NCBI GenBank assembly: GCA_910588935.1
Contig: CAJUSM010000016.1
Coordinates: 1-43,968, forward strand
DNA: 43,968 nt
Direction of reading: 5' to 3'
Origin: an uncultured Oscillospiraceae bacterium
GTDB lineage: Bacteria > Bacillota > Clostridia > Oscillospirales > Acutalibacteraceae
Part shown: piece after piece, positions 1 to 7,477 of the stretch
Layout of the letters: the number at the start of each line of letters is the position of its first letter
Numbering within the stretch: position 1 is the stretch's first letter
Program-made: the position numbers and the translations under genes
Notes under the pieces: generated by a model
What the model was told of the DNA's origin: nothing
The model's input: the letters and a program-made list of their open reading frames with translations, nothing else
Databases searched by the model: none

Positions 1-254
1 AGAGCACAGAGATTATGGTGGAAAAGGACGAGGGCGGCAAGGAAAAAGTGCTGGAAATGACCATAGAAGAGCTGGACCTTTCCGTCCGCTCCTTCAATTG
101 CCTAAAGCGCGCCGGCATTAACACCGTAGAGGACTTGATCAATAAGTCGGAAGACGACATGATGAAGGTGCGCAACCTGGGCCGCAAGTCGCTGGAGGAA
201 GTTGTGTGGAAGCTGGCTTCCCTGGGCTTCAGCCTGCGGAAAGACGACGAATAA
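1..254 (+). CDS. rpoA: RNA polymerase alpha subunit, C-terminal domain (5' truncated by window edge)
   Basis: The open frame runs in from base 3, so this is only the 3' end of the gene. The visible ~83 residues are the alpha C-terminal domain, which contacts UP-element DNA and activators. The diagnostic stretch is IEELDLSVRSFNCLKRAGI, followed by the helix-hairpin-helix part LGRKSLEEV near the end. It is followed 21 bases later by rplQ, the usual order at the end of the Firmicutes ribosomal protein/alpha operon. Confidence 0.97.
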   Translation, partial: STEIMVEKDEGGKEKVLEMTIEELDLSVRSFNCLKRAGINTVEDLINKSEDDMMKVRNLGRKSLEEVVWKLASLGFSLRKDDE

Positions 255-275
255 GGACAGATAGGAGGAAACATC

Positions 276-617
276 ATGCCGGGAACCAGAAAGCTGGGCC
301 GTGCCACGGCCCACAGAACCGCCATGCTGCGTGGGCTTGTAACGTTCTTTTTTGAGAACGGCAAGATAGAGACAACCGCTACCCGTGCCAAAGAGGTGCA
401 AGCCCTGGCCGAGAAGATGATAACCCTCGCCAAGGAGGACAGCCTGCACAATAAGCGTATGGTAATGAGCTTTGTTACCAAAGAGAGCGCCGCCAGCAAG
501 CTGTTTAACACCATTGCCCCTAAGTATAGCGACCGCAACGGCGGCTATACAAGGGTAACCAAGCTGGGCCCCCGCCGGGGCGATGCCGCTGAGATGGCGG
601 TATTAGAGCTGGTCTGA
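276..617 (+). CDS. rplQ: 50S ribosomal protein L17
   Basis: A 113-residue protein with the conserved L17 opening (PGTRKLGR, then HRTAMLRGLVTFFFENGKIETT) and the C-terminal YTRVTKLGPRRGDAAEMAVLELV. It sits near the polypeptide exit of the large subunit. The start is supported by AGGAGG about eight bases upstream. It is the last gene of the operon: a strong terminator follows within 20 bases. Length is normal for bacterial L17. Confidence 0.98.
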   Translation: MPGTRKLGRATAHRTAMLRGLVTFFFENGKIETTATRAKEVQALAEKMITLAKEDSLHNKRMVMSFVTKESAASKLFNTIAPKYSDRNGGYTRVTKLGPRRGDAAEMAVLELV

Positions 618-634
618 GGGAGAAACTGACATAG

Positions 635-669
635 AAAAAACGCGTTCCGGAAACGGAGCGCGTTTTTTT
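635..669 (+). terminator. Intrinsic terminator of the rpoA-rplQ operon
   Basis: GC-rich stem CGCGTTCCG/CGGAGCGCG around a GAAA tetraloop, flanked by an A-run and followed by seven T residues. It works on the plus strand and is near-symmetric. Confidence 0.92.
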
Positions 670-786
670 GTTGGAAGAAATGAGACGTAAGGCATCTTCC
701 CCTCGAAAATAGGAGGAAGGTAGAGAAAAGCATAAGGTCATTGGTAAAGCCTTAGATTTTTGAAAGACGCCGCAAAGGATCATTGG

Positions 787-1410
787 TTAGCGGTATCTTC
801 TAAAATCAATTTGCACCAATTTCTTTTTGTTAGGCAACATATGCTCCAATGCTTTCATTTGCTGATAACCAAGGCCAAGCATTGCCTTTTCCAAGGCAGA
901 TACGTCCATCTCATGGTGCACCTGGTCTAAGCAGTCAAATACATGAAGATAGGGAGAGTTAGATACCCAATGCCCTTTTGTGTTGATTTGAATGATGCAG
1001 GAAACATATATTGGGTTCACCTGCCTTACAGCTCGCTGAAAGCATTCATATCCAATATACTCAATCACCAGATTTGCAATCACCAGGTCAGCTTTTGGCA
1101 GACGGCTTGTTTTATCCATCAAATTAACATGCAAACACTCCAGAAGCCCATTTAGCTCTGGATATCGTTGTGTAACTGCCTGCAAATAAGAGGAATTGAT
1201 GTCAACTCCATACACTCTTTCCAGTTTATCTTTCTGAATATGCTCCAGGCCATTGCCGCCCGCAATGCCAAATATCATAATAGTGGAGACAGGGTAAGTA
1301 TTGAGTTGGGCTTTCATCATCTCATTCATCCCTTGCAGCTGCATTACAGAATCAAGGCTCATATGGCTTTCATAATCGGCTAATGGAATTTCTTCCCATG
1401 GATTTTTCAG
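787..1410 (-). CDS. Class I SAM-dependent methyltransferase, probable CTG start
   Basis: The protein has a Rossmann methyltransferase core: the glycine-rich SAM loop FGIAGGNGLEHI, an acidic residue at the end of strand 2 (VYGVDIN), and strand 4 with DLVIANLVIEYIGY. The substrate is not evident. An internal ATG at 1362 gives 191 aa. The frame stays open upstream to a CTG at 1410, encoding LKNPWEEIPLADYESH before that Met. GAGGTG lies just ahead of the CTG, whereas no ribosome site precedes the ATG. I recall relatives in Clostridia beginning with a similar NPWEEI-type leader, so I chose the CTG (207 aa). It is a monocistronic gene convergent with rplQ. Confidence 0.72.
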   Translation of the reverse strand: MKNPWEEIPLADYESHMSLDSVMQLQGMNEMMKAQLNTYPVSTIMIFGIAGGNGLEHIQKDKLERVYGVDINSSYLQAVTQRYPELNGLLECLHVNLMDKTSRLPKADLVIANLVIEYIGYECFQRAVRQVNPIYVSCIIQINTKGHWVSNSPYLHVFDCLDQVHHEMDVSALEKAMLGLGYQQMKALEHMLPNKKKLVQIDFRRYR

Positions 1411-1525
1411 GTTCTCACCTCATAAATTCAATTTTTTCAGATTTTTATAAGCAAAGAATAGTGCCGATGGGGCGAATGACACGCGCTGCCCCCCAAAGCC
1501 TTTCGCTGGGGCTGCTCTCGGATAA

Positions 1526-2089
1526 TTAGCCTTCCTCTTTGGGGAACACCAGTGCCATCAGCCAGCAGTCCACCTTCTTCCCATCATGGAGCTCGTGCTG
1601 GGGAAGCAGTTTTACCTTTCGAAACCCGCAGGCCTCATAGCAGCGGATAGCCCGGAGGTTGTCTGTGTGGGGGTCCAAAACCACGCTATGGGCCCCGCGG
1701 TGCGCGCGAAGCTCCTCTGTAAGAAGCCGGATAAACGCCCTGCCTACCCCCTTGCCCCAATACTCTGGCAAGGCAATAAATTGGTCAATGCCGTAAACTG
1801 GCCTGTCTACCTTTGGGTACTGGTACTCTTCAAACCCCTCATCATCCAGCTGATAAACCTGGACATAGCCAATGTCTTTGCCCTGGTAACCAACGATACA
1901 ACGGGAGGCGTTCCACTCATCCTCATAAAAATCCTTTTGAACCCGCTGGGGAGTATAGACAGTACTTGGCCCTTCCCAGTATTCCAGTACATGGGGGTCA
2001 GTAAGCCAGGTAAAAAGCAGGTCAGCGTCAGCAGGCTCTAAAGGACGAAGGCAAATGGGGCCCGAGGCCAAGTGAAATTCGTGCTGCAC
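1526..2089 (-). CDS. GNAT acetyltransferase, aminoglycoside 6'-N-acetyltransferase-like
   Basis: About 187 residues of GNAT fold. Features resembling the AAC(6') branch are the N-terminal ICLRPLEPADADLLFTWLTDPHVLEYWEG, the core IDQFIALPEYWGKGVGRAFIRLL with the acetyl-CoA loop (Q/R-x-x-G-x-G/A type, here YWGKGVG), and VVLDPHTDNLRAIRCYEACGFRKV. The start is GTG 2089, preceded by AAGGAGGA. It is the second gene of an operon with the SDR gene, whose stop lies 19 bases upstream. Drug resistance cannot be concluded from sequence; many such proteins acetylate other amines. Confidence 0.8.
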   Translation of the reverse strand: MQHEFHLASGPICLRPLEPADADLLFTWLTDPHVLEYWEGPSTVYTPQRVQKDFYEDEWNASRCIVGYQGKDIGYVQVYQLDDEGFEEYQYPKVDRPVYGIDQFIALPEYWGKGVGRAFIRLLTEELRAHRGAHSVVLDPHTDNLRAIRCYEACGFRKVKLLPQHELHDGKKVDCWLMALVFPKEEG

Positions 2090-2108
2090 AGTACTCCTCC
2101 TTGAAAAA

Positions 2109-2870
2109 TTACACTTCGGTGAACTCCATAATAAAGCTATGGGGTAATATTTTAGCCATAACCCGGTAAATCTTATACACAAAGTCCTTGGTATATACCA
2201 GCTTGCCCCGTTTGGCAGCCCGAAGGGAGCCCTCGGCCACCTCCTTAGGAAGGACTCTTGGCAGTCTGTCGATTAGGCGGGATTTTCCCTCGGGCACATT
2301 GGCAATGTTCCAAAAATCGGTGTTCATTGGCCCAGGGCAAACAGCCAAAACCTTAATGCCCCGCGGCCGCAGCTCATCGTGAAGAGCCTTAGAGAGGGCA
2401 AGCACAAAGGATTTTGTGGCGCAGTAAACAGACATGCGCGGGGTGGGGGCAAAGGCTGCAATGGAGGAAACATTGAGAACCAAGCTGTCATCCAGCATAT
2501 AAGGCAGGCAGAGCCGGGTAATGCCTGTAAGGGCCCGGCAGTTCAAATCCACCATTTCTGTCTGAGAACGGCGGTTGGAAGAAAAGAAATCCTCACATTT
2601 TCCAAACCCCGCATTGTTAACCAAAACCTTAATTTCCGGGTTGTTTTCCTTTAAAAGCTGCTCAAAGACACCTATGCTTTCGTCCTTGGTTAAATCCAGA
2701 GAAATGGCCGCGATGGTCTTGTCCGGGTGGGCCTCTGCGATTTCCCGCAAAAGGTCCTTCCTCCTGGCCACCAGCCAGAAAGCGTCAACACTTGGATACT
2801 GTGCGATTATGGCGTTGATATACTCCTTGCCCAATCCGCTGGAAGCGCCGGTAATAACTGCAGTGACCAT
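2109..2870 (-). CDS. Short-chain dehydrogenase/reductase (SDR)
   Basis: A classical SDR of 253 aa: the NAD(P)-binding TGASSGLG motif at residues 8-15, NNAG near residue 87, catalytic Ser in the VLNVSSIAAF strand, and the Tyr-x-x-x-Lys pair in VYCATK. Arg residues after strand 2 (VARRKDLL) favour NADPH. The substrate is unknown; the C-terminus resembles the dltE/YqjQ-type branch. It is expressed from the promoter at 2906-2934 with the GNAT gene downstream. Confidence 0.88.
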   Translation of the reverse strand: MVTAVITGASSGLGKEYINAIIAQYPSVDAFWLVARRKDLLREIAEAHPDKTIAAISLDLTKDESIGVFEQLLKENNPEIKVLVNNAGFGKCEDFFSSNRRSQTEMVDLNCRALTGITRLCLPYMLDDSLVLNVSSIAAFAPTPRMSVYCATKSFVLALSKALHDELRPRGIKVLAVCPGPMNTDFWNIANVPEGKSRLIDRLPRVLPKEVAEGSLRAAKRGKLVYTKDFVYKIYRVMAKILPHSFIMEFTEV

Positions 2871-2905
2871 AGCTGTCGCCGTCCTTTCTTTCTTTTTTCA
2901 ATGCC

Positions 2906-2934
2906 ATTTTACGCTTTTCTGGCCAAGTAGTCAA
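2906..2934 (-). promoter_or_regulatory. Sigma-A-type promoter for the SDR-GNAT operon
   Basis: On the minus strand TTGACT and TAAAAT are separated by exactly 17 bases, about 35 bases upstream of the SDR start codon. Confidence 0.8.
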
Positions 2935-3087
2935 GTAAAACGTGAGAGAGGATATTGGAAACGGGAATAGTAAAATTGACAGCCAGCCCGCCCGAAACAC
3001 CGGGCTCCCCGATTCCTTCACAAAAGCTGTTCCGCAAAATAAGCGCCCCAGCCCCATGCGCCTGTAGGCAAGGCCTGTAAGTAAAGT

Positions 3088-3216
3088 TTGCAAGCCCAGG
3101 GCGGTTGTGCTATAATGTACGCAAAGCGTACATTACGGAAAAGCCTTGAAGCGTAAATCGCTTCTCTTTCGCTACGCGAAAGCACCGGGCTTTTCCAAGA
3201 GGATTTATGCTATAAT
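3088..3216 (+). promoter_or_regulatory. Tandem promoters upstream of the YcxB-like gene
   Basis: The first promoter is TTGCAA (3088-3093), 17 bases, TATAAT (3111-3116), preceded by TGC as an extended -10. A second extended -10 with the same TGCTATAAT string lies at 3208-3216 but has no clear -35. The compact hairpin cluster at 3117-3196 lies between them, so the upstream transcript would carry that structure in its leader. Confidence 0.65.
3117..3196. other. Compact multi-hairpin element (possible structured RNA leader or REP-like repeat)
   Basis: There are four perfect inverted repeats in 80 bases. GTACGC-AAA-GCGTAC is at 3117-3131. An outer stem GGAAAAGCC/GGCTTTTCC (3137-3145 with 3188-3196) encloses GAAGCG-TAAAT-CGCTTC (3148-3164) and CTTTCG-CTACG-CGAAAG (3166-3182). 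The fold is a hairpin followed by a three-way junction. It begins right at the predicted start of the upstream transcript. I do not recognise it as a named riboswitch. Confidence 0.55.
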
Positions 3217-3295
3217 TAAATCTAAATTATGATATCGCTGGACCGGCAGCACCTGGAGAAAGCAGGCCATTGCCGGAAGAAAGGTGGAAATTGCC

Positions 3296-4573
3296 ATGAA
3301 AAAAACCTTTGCCCTGTTCTTAACTCTCGTATTTGCCATTTGCCTCCCCCTGTCTGTTTCCGCCGAGACTTGGATTGGGGTGGATTTTACTGTGGAAGTG
3401 CCAGAGGGAATGTACAGCCTGGGTCCTGGTACCCCCGCCAGCGACCCGGTTTGGGCCCTAGCCGGAATCCCCGATTCCAACGCCAAGCTGAAAGAGTACG
3501 ATGAAATGGGCGTGCTGGTAGATTTTGTCTCTCAAGACGGCCGGACAAGCATTTCGCTGCTCCAAAAAGAATCCAGCTACACAAAAAATGTGTTCGACCT
3601 GTCCCTGCTGGACCAGGAGGGGCTGGATAAGGTGTTGGACGCCCTAGTGGATTCCAACGCTGAGGACATGGCGGTGACCAAGGAGTGGAACGAAGCCGGC
3701 GGCCGTCATTTCTACCGGGTCAGCCTGGATAGCACCGGGGGCGATGGCCTGCACGAGCTAATTTATGGCACTATAGTGAACGGCTATGCCCTTAATTTCC
3801 ATCTTTTTACCGGAGAGAAGGAGCGCAGCCCAGAGCAGGAGGAGATACTCCAAACCCTGGTGAATTCCATTGAATTTACCAATGTGCAGGAAAAACCAGA
3901 GCCAGACCGGGGAGAGGCTCTCAACATGGTTTTGCTGCTTGGCCTGCTGCTGGCCGCGGTGGTGGTGCCGGCGGTTTACGTGCCCATTCGCGCCAAGATG
4001 GATAAAAAGAAAAAGGCCCGGCTGGCAGAGCAGCTCTCTGCTTATCACCGCACCCATAAAAGCGATACGGTAGAAGGGGAGGCGCTTTTTGTCAACGCCA
4101 CCGACTGTACTAAGGAAGCCATCCACCAGTTTAGCTTGTTCCAAGCCTATATAAAAAATGTAGGCGAGCTGGTTTTTGGGGGCGTTATGTGCATTGTAAT
4201 GCTGGCAGCGGCCTTTCTGCTGGATACAGAATGGTGGATGAAGCTCATTGCCACCGGTGTGTCGGTTTACTATCTTTACCGGATTATCGCCATGCCCAAC
4301 ACAGTGGAAAAAATCCAACAAAAGGTGTACGGCAGAGGCCCCTCTCAAACCGCCAGGTATTCTTTTTATAGCGAGGCCTTCCGGGTGGCAGGCATACAGT
4401 CTGCCAGCCTGCTCCCCTATTTCCAAATTACAGATGTGAGACGGAAGGGCCAGTATGTCTATCTGTATTATGGCCCTGAAAATGCCTATATGGTAGACCA
4501 GTACGGCTTTGAGAGAGGGAGCTTTGAGGATTTTATCAAGTTTATTGAGGAAAAGACAAAGCAGGAAAAGTAA
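3296..4573 (+). CDS. Exported/membrane protein with C-terminal YcxB-like domain
   Basis: 425 residues from ATG 3296; a GTG at 3284 is in frame but overlaps the AAGGTGG ribosome site, so the ATG is preferred. The layout is a Sec signal peptide (MKKTFALFLTLVFAICLPLSVSA) and an extracellular domain of ~180 aa. A transmembrane helix near residue 215 (MVLLLGLLLAAVVVPAVYV) then leads into a Lys/Arg-rich cytoplasmic start. Two more membrane helices follow near residues 300-340. A YcxB-like tail ends the protein, with the pattern LPYFQITDVRRKGQYVYLYYG and a closing FEDFIKFIEEK. Function is unknown. The extracellular sensor-like part plus a cytoplasmic YcxB module suggests an envelope role. Confidence 0.75.
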   Translation: MKKTFALFLTLVFAICLPLSVSAETWIGVDFTVEVPEGMYSLGPGTPASDPVWALAGIPDSNAKLKEYDEMGVLVDFVSQDGRTSISLLQKESSYTKNVFDLSLLDQEGLDKVLDALVDSNAEDMAVTKEWNEAGGRHFYRVSLDSTGGDGLHELIYGTIVNGYALNFHLFTGEKERSPEQEEILQTLVNSIEFTNVQEKPEPDRGEALNMVLLLGLLLAAVVVPAVYVPIRAKMDKKKKARLAEQLSAYHRTHKSDTVEGEALFVNATDCTKEAIHQFSLFQAYIKNVGELVFGGVMCIVMLAAAFLLDTEWWMKLIATGVSVYYLYRIIAMPNTVEKIQQKVYGRGPSQTARYSFYSEAFRVAGIQSASLLPYFQITDVRRKGQYVYLYYGPENAYMVDQYGFERGSFEDFIKFIEEKTKQEK

Positions 4574-4627
4574 AACGGGAAAAAGATTATCCGGCTGAAC
4601 CCCCAGGAAACCCGGGGGGCCCGAGCC

Positions 4628-5467
4628 GTGACAAAAAAGATTTTAGGCACACAATCGCGGACTTTCGGCTATACCAGGGGGAAGAGCTGCCAAACCACCT
4701 ATGCCGATCCTCCCTGGCGGTTTCAGAACTGCGCCGGGAAGATGGCGCCGGAACACAAGCGCCTAAGCCGGCACAGCACCATGAAGCTGGAGGCGATCGC
4801 GGCGGAAAAAAAGCCACCTATCCTCTGGGCGCCAAATGCCCTTTTCCCAGAAGGCCTGGGGCTTTGTATATAAAACAGGAGTGTCCAACCGAGGAGATAA
4901 AGGTAAGCTAGAGAAGAAAGAACCCAGCTCTCAGATGCCGTGAGAAAATGGGAAAAGTTTCGTAGACTTCGCTTCGCGAAGTCTTACCTTACTCAAAGGC
5001 CGCGGGGTGTGAGGCGGCGCCCCGTGACCTAGCCGCGGGCCATCAATCACAAAAAATATTTCGGGATGAAATCCCGACAATTCTGCAGCCTAACGATATG
5101 TTTCCACTTCCCCTCATAAAACCCTCGTTTTGGACACTCCCTATAAAACCAACATCATATGGGAAAAGGCGCGCAAAGATGGGATGCCGGATGGCGGAGG
5201 CGTGGGCTTCTGCTTTCGGAATGTAACGAAAATACTGCTGTTTGGAATAAAAGGGGACGAAAACCGTACCTGGCTCCAGGCAGAACCCAGGTAACCCCGC
5301 TCTGGGCCCCAAAACAGGAGCACCCTAGAAAGCCAGAAGAATTTGCCGGCCTAATTGGGCGGTGCTCTTCCTCGCCTTTTTTGGGGCTGTTTGCTCGGGG
5401 AGACCGGGAGGGCTGGGATATGTGGGGAAATCAGGCTATAGAGGAATATGAGCCAGCCATACGGTAG
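4628..5467 (+). pseudogene. Decayed MT-A70-family adenine methyltransferase, split by a small insertion
   Basis: The MT-A70 signature appears in pieces. TYADPPWRFQN (catalytic DPPW), KMAPEHKRLSRHSTMKLE and LWAPNALFPEGL are at 4688-4860. WGFVYK runs up to the insertion at 4877. TNIIWEKARKDG plus GVGFCFRNVTKILLFGIKG follow at 5149-5250. LAPGRTQV, EHPRKPEE, LFARG and GWDMWGNQA are at 5268-5440 in another frame. The reading frame changes at least twice, and short internal deletions are visible near 4805 and 4853 relative to the family layout. Such enzymes are N6-adenine methyltransferases common in phages and mobile DNA. Removing the 4877-5141 insertion and one copy of its duplication rejoins VYKTNIIW exactly. 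Confidence 0.82.
4877..5141. mobile_element. 265-bp MITE-like insertion with terminal inverted repeats and 8-bp duplication
   Basis: The ends are inverted copies: left AGGAGTGTCCAACCGAGG, right (reverse complement) GGGAGTGTCCAAAACGAGG. Identical 8-bp repeats TATAAAAC flank it at 4869-4876 and 5142-5149. No transposase is encoded. The interior holds hairpins, for example GACTTCG-CTTCG-CGAAGTC near 4968 and TCGGGAT-GAA-ATCCCGA near 5060. Excision in silico restores the disrupted methyltransferase frame. The 8-bp duplication and GG(G)AGTGTC-type ends resemble IS256-like elements as I recall them, but the parent element is not in this window. Confidence 0.82.
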
Positions 5468-5645
5468 CGGTAAAGCCAGAAAAACAGGCCTGACCAGCGG
5501 AAAACCTACATATATCTAAAGAGAGGAGCTGGAAAAAGCCAGGGCTTGCAGGAGCCCGGCTGCTTGGCGCAAACTAAATGGTTTCAAAGCAATTAGATAG
5601 CATAAAAGTGTGATACTATAGAAAAATTTCATTAGGAAGGAATGG
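5468..5645. other. Intergenic stretch before mtnN
   Basis: No gene is evident. A weak extended -10 (TGTGATACT, near 5610-5618) may start the mtnN transcript. AGGAAGG at 5634-5640 is its ribosome site. Confidence 0.4.
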
Positions 5646-6368
5646 TTGAAAGTGGAAGAGAAGCAGCCGATTGCCATTATCGGTGCAATGGAGGTAGAGG
5701 TTCAGGCCCTTATTGCCGGGCTGGAGGAAACCGAGCGCACAGAGGTTGCCGGGCTGGTGTTCCACGCCGGCAGGCTGAGCGGCAGAGAATGCGTAATTGC
5801 CCAATGCGGGCCGGGAAAGGTAAACGCCGCGGTATGCACTCAAATTATGATTCAGGCATACAGGCCCAGCTTGGTGATCAATGTAGGCGTGGCCGGAGGC
5901 GTGGGCGTGGAGATTGGCGACCTAGTGGTGGCCAGTGCCTGCGTGCAGCACGATTTCGATACCACCGCCATGGGGGATCCCTTGGGCACGCTCTTTATCC
6001 GCAGAGGCGAGAAGGAGTCCCGAGGGCTGCTGGAGCTTCCCAGCGATGAAAAGGCTTCCGCGGTGCTGCTGGAGGCGGCAAAGAGCATCTATGGCCATGC
6101 TCATTCCGGGGTGGTGGCCACGGGAGACGCCTTTATTGCAGACCGGGAGAAGAACCGCTGGCTCAGCGAAAAATTTGGCGCCAAGGCAGTGGAAATGGAA
6201 GGGGGAAGCATCGCCCAGGTTTGCTATATGAACGAGGTGCCTTGCGCGGTGCTCCGTGCCATATCAGATAACGCAAACGATGATTCCCCTCAGGATTTCC
6301 CGGCTTTTACTAGGGAATGCTCAGAAAAGACCAGCAGGCTGCTAAAGCGGGCAATCGGCCGGCTATAA
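5646..6368 (+). CDS. mtnN: 5'-methylthioadenosine/S-adenosylhomocysteine nucleosidase
   Basis: 240 aa. The opening IAIIGAMEVEVQALIAGLE carries the catalytic Glu after GAM. GLVFHAGRL, QCGPGKVNAA and LVINVGVAGGVG are typical of the family. VEMEGGSIAQVCY supplies the ribose-binding Met-Glu, and RAISDNAND supplies the catalytic Asp. It cleaves MTA, SAH and 5'-deoxyadenosine to adenine plus the thio-sugar, recycling SAM by-products and feeding AI-2 precursors. The start is TTG 5646, five bases after AGGAAGG; GTG 5652 is a second possibility. The following GNAT gene is 37 bases downstream and likely co-transcribed. Confidence 0.95.
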   Translation: MKVEEKQPIAIIGAMEVEVQALIAGLEETERTEVAGLVFHAGRLSGRECVIAQCGPGKVNAAVCTQIMIQAYRPSLVINVGVAGGVGVEIGDLVVASACVQHDFDTTAMGDPLGTLFIRRGEKESRGLLELPSDEKASAVLLEAAKSIYGHAHSGVVATGDAFIADREKNRWLSEKFGAKAVEMEGGSIAQVCYMNEVPCAVLRAISDNANDDSPQDFPAFTRECSEKTSRLLKRAIGRL

Positions 6369-6405
6369 GGGGAAAAGCCATAACCACCATAGGGGGAAAG
6401 ATGAT

Positions 6406-7104
6406 ATGAGAGAGCTTGAGCAGTGGGCCTATTCCTACCTGGGCAGGGACCCGGTGCTGTATATGGATATGCTGGAGGCGCTGCGTAGAGGAAGCGCGGA
6501 GGTTTCCGCTGTTCGGGAAGACGGGGTGCTGATTTTTGAACGGAACAGCAGGGCATACCTGTTGGCGGCCAAAGACTGCCAGGCAGGAGAAGCCCTTGCC
6601 GCCGGCGTAACTGGGCCGGTGCAGATGGCTGTGCACGACGAGGGAAACGCGATGGCGCTCCGAGACCATTTTCATTTTACCCAGGTAATGGAGTGCCTTT
6701 CCGCCGCGTATTTGGAGCTGGAGGCTCCCCTCATAAGGGGAACCTGCCAGATCTTGCCCCTGGAGGCAGAGGATATGGACAGGCTGCGGCAGACCTTTGG
6801 CGAGGAGTATGAAGAGGCGGAGCTGCTCAACCGCATCCGTGCTGGCCAGCTGCTAGGCGCTTACCGGGAAAAGGAGCTGGTGGGGATGATGGGGCTCTAC
6901 CCGGAGGGGAGCATTGGAATGCAGGCCATAAAGCCAGGGGCAGAGGAAGCGGCCAAGGAGCTGCTGGCCGGAATAACCGCCTGGTGCCTGGAAAACTGCC
7001 TGGCGCCCTATGCCCATGTGCCTGTAGGGGATAAGGGAATGGAGGAGCTGTTCCGCCAGGCTGGGTACCATTTTGCAGAAAAAAGCCTGTTCTGGCTGGA
7101 GTAA
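6406..7104 (+). CDS. GNAT-family N-acetyltransferase (divergent two-lobe type)
   Basis: 232 aa. The N-terminal half (MRELEQWAYSYLGRDPVLYMDMLEAL, then VLIFERNSRAYLLAA) matches the inactive first lobe often seen in paired GNAT proteins. The C-terminal half contains LLGAYREKELVGMMGLYPEGSIGM and a final YAHVPVGDKGMEELFRQAGYHFAEKSLFW, which fits the acetyl-CoA-binding and C-terminal strands of an FR47-like GNAT. The Q/R-x-x-G-x-A loop is poorly conserved. The substrate is unknown. AGGGGGAAAG precedes the ATG. Confidence 0.65.
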   Translation: MRELEQWAYSYLGRDPVLYMDMLEALRRGSAEVSAVREDGVLIFERNSRAYLLAAKDCQAGEALAAGVTGPVQMAVHDEGNAMALRDHFHFTQVMECLSAAYLELEAPLIRGTCQILPLEAEDMDRLRQTFGEEYEEAELLNRIRAGQLLGAYREKELVGMMGLYPEGSIGMQAIKPGAEEAAKELLAGITAWCLENCLAPYAHVPVGDKGMEELFRQAGYHFAEKSLFWLE

Positions 7105-7366
7105 GGCATCAGCCCTCTTTCCTGCATCCCTGGTATCCTGGTATGGTTATAACCCTGACCGTTGGCACTTTTGCTCGGGCTTGTTTGAAAATAGAGAAAA
7201 TGACGAATTTTTGCCTAGAAGGGGTCCATTTCAAGGGAAAAACCGAGATTTGCACGCAACTCTTCGTCAAAGTTTCCGATTGGCGAGGATTTTTGACGCG
7301 GAAAGGGGCCGCTTATGGGCAAAAAGACGGCTTTTTGATTTTTAAAACACGCTCTCGTAGAAGATG
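7105..7366. other. Non-coding stretch with inverted repeats upstream of the tetR terminator
   Basis: No convincing gene. Base composition drops compared with the flanking genes. One stem, CGTCAAA (near 7266-7272) with TTTGACG (near 7292-7298), encloses a short loop. The region could be the remnant of a dispersed repeat or a long 3' untranslated part of the upstream transcript, ending at the terminator that follows. Confidence 0.3.
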
Positions 7367-7409
7367 AAAACCCAGCCCTTTTCATTTTAGAAAGGGGCTG
7401 GGTTTTTTC
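7367..7409 (+). terminator. Intrinsic terminator
   Basis: AAAACCCAGCCC pairs with GGGGCTGGGTTTTTT across a short AT-rich loop. The T-run overlaps the -35 of the tetR promoter immediately downstream. Confidence 0.9.
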
Positions 7410-7460
7410 TTGACAAAACGAACAAATGATAGTACAATTAAGAACGAACAATTGATAGTT
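7410..7460 (+). promoter_or_regulatory. tetR promoter with a direct-repeat operator
   Basis: TTGACA (7410-7415), 17-base spacer, TACAAT (7433-7438). A 17-base string occurs twice with one mismatch: AACGAACAAATGATAGT at 7417-7433 and AACGAACAATTGATAGT at 7443-7459. One copy fills the spacer and the other covers the start-site region. Each copy is itself an imperfect palindrome, as expected for a TetR dimer site. Autorepression is the natural inference. Confidence 0.78.
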
Positions 7461-7477
7461 TAAGAGAGGAAGAGGAA

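Noticed and set aside
4860..5160. Group I/II intron in the MT-A70 gene
   Set aside because: Terminal inverted repeats with an 8-bp target duplication indicate a DNA transposon-type insertion; no intron features were seen.
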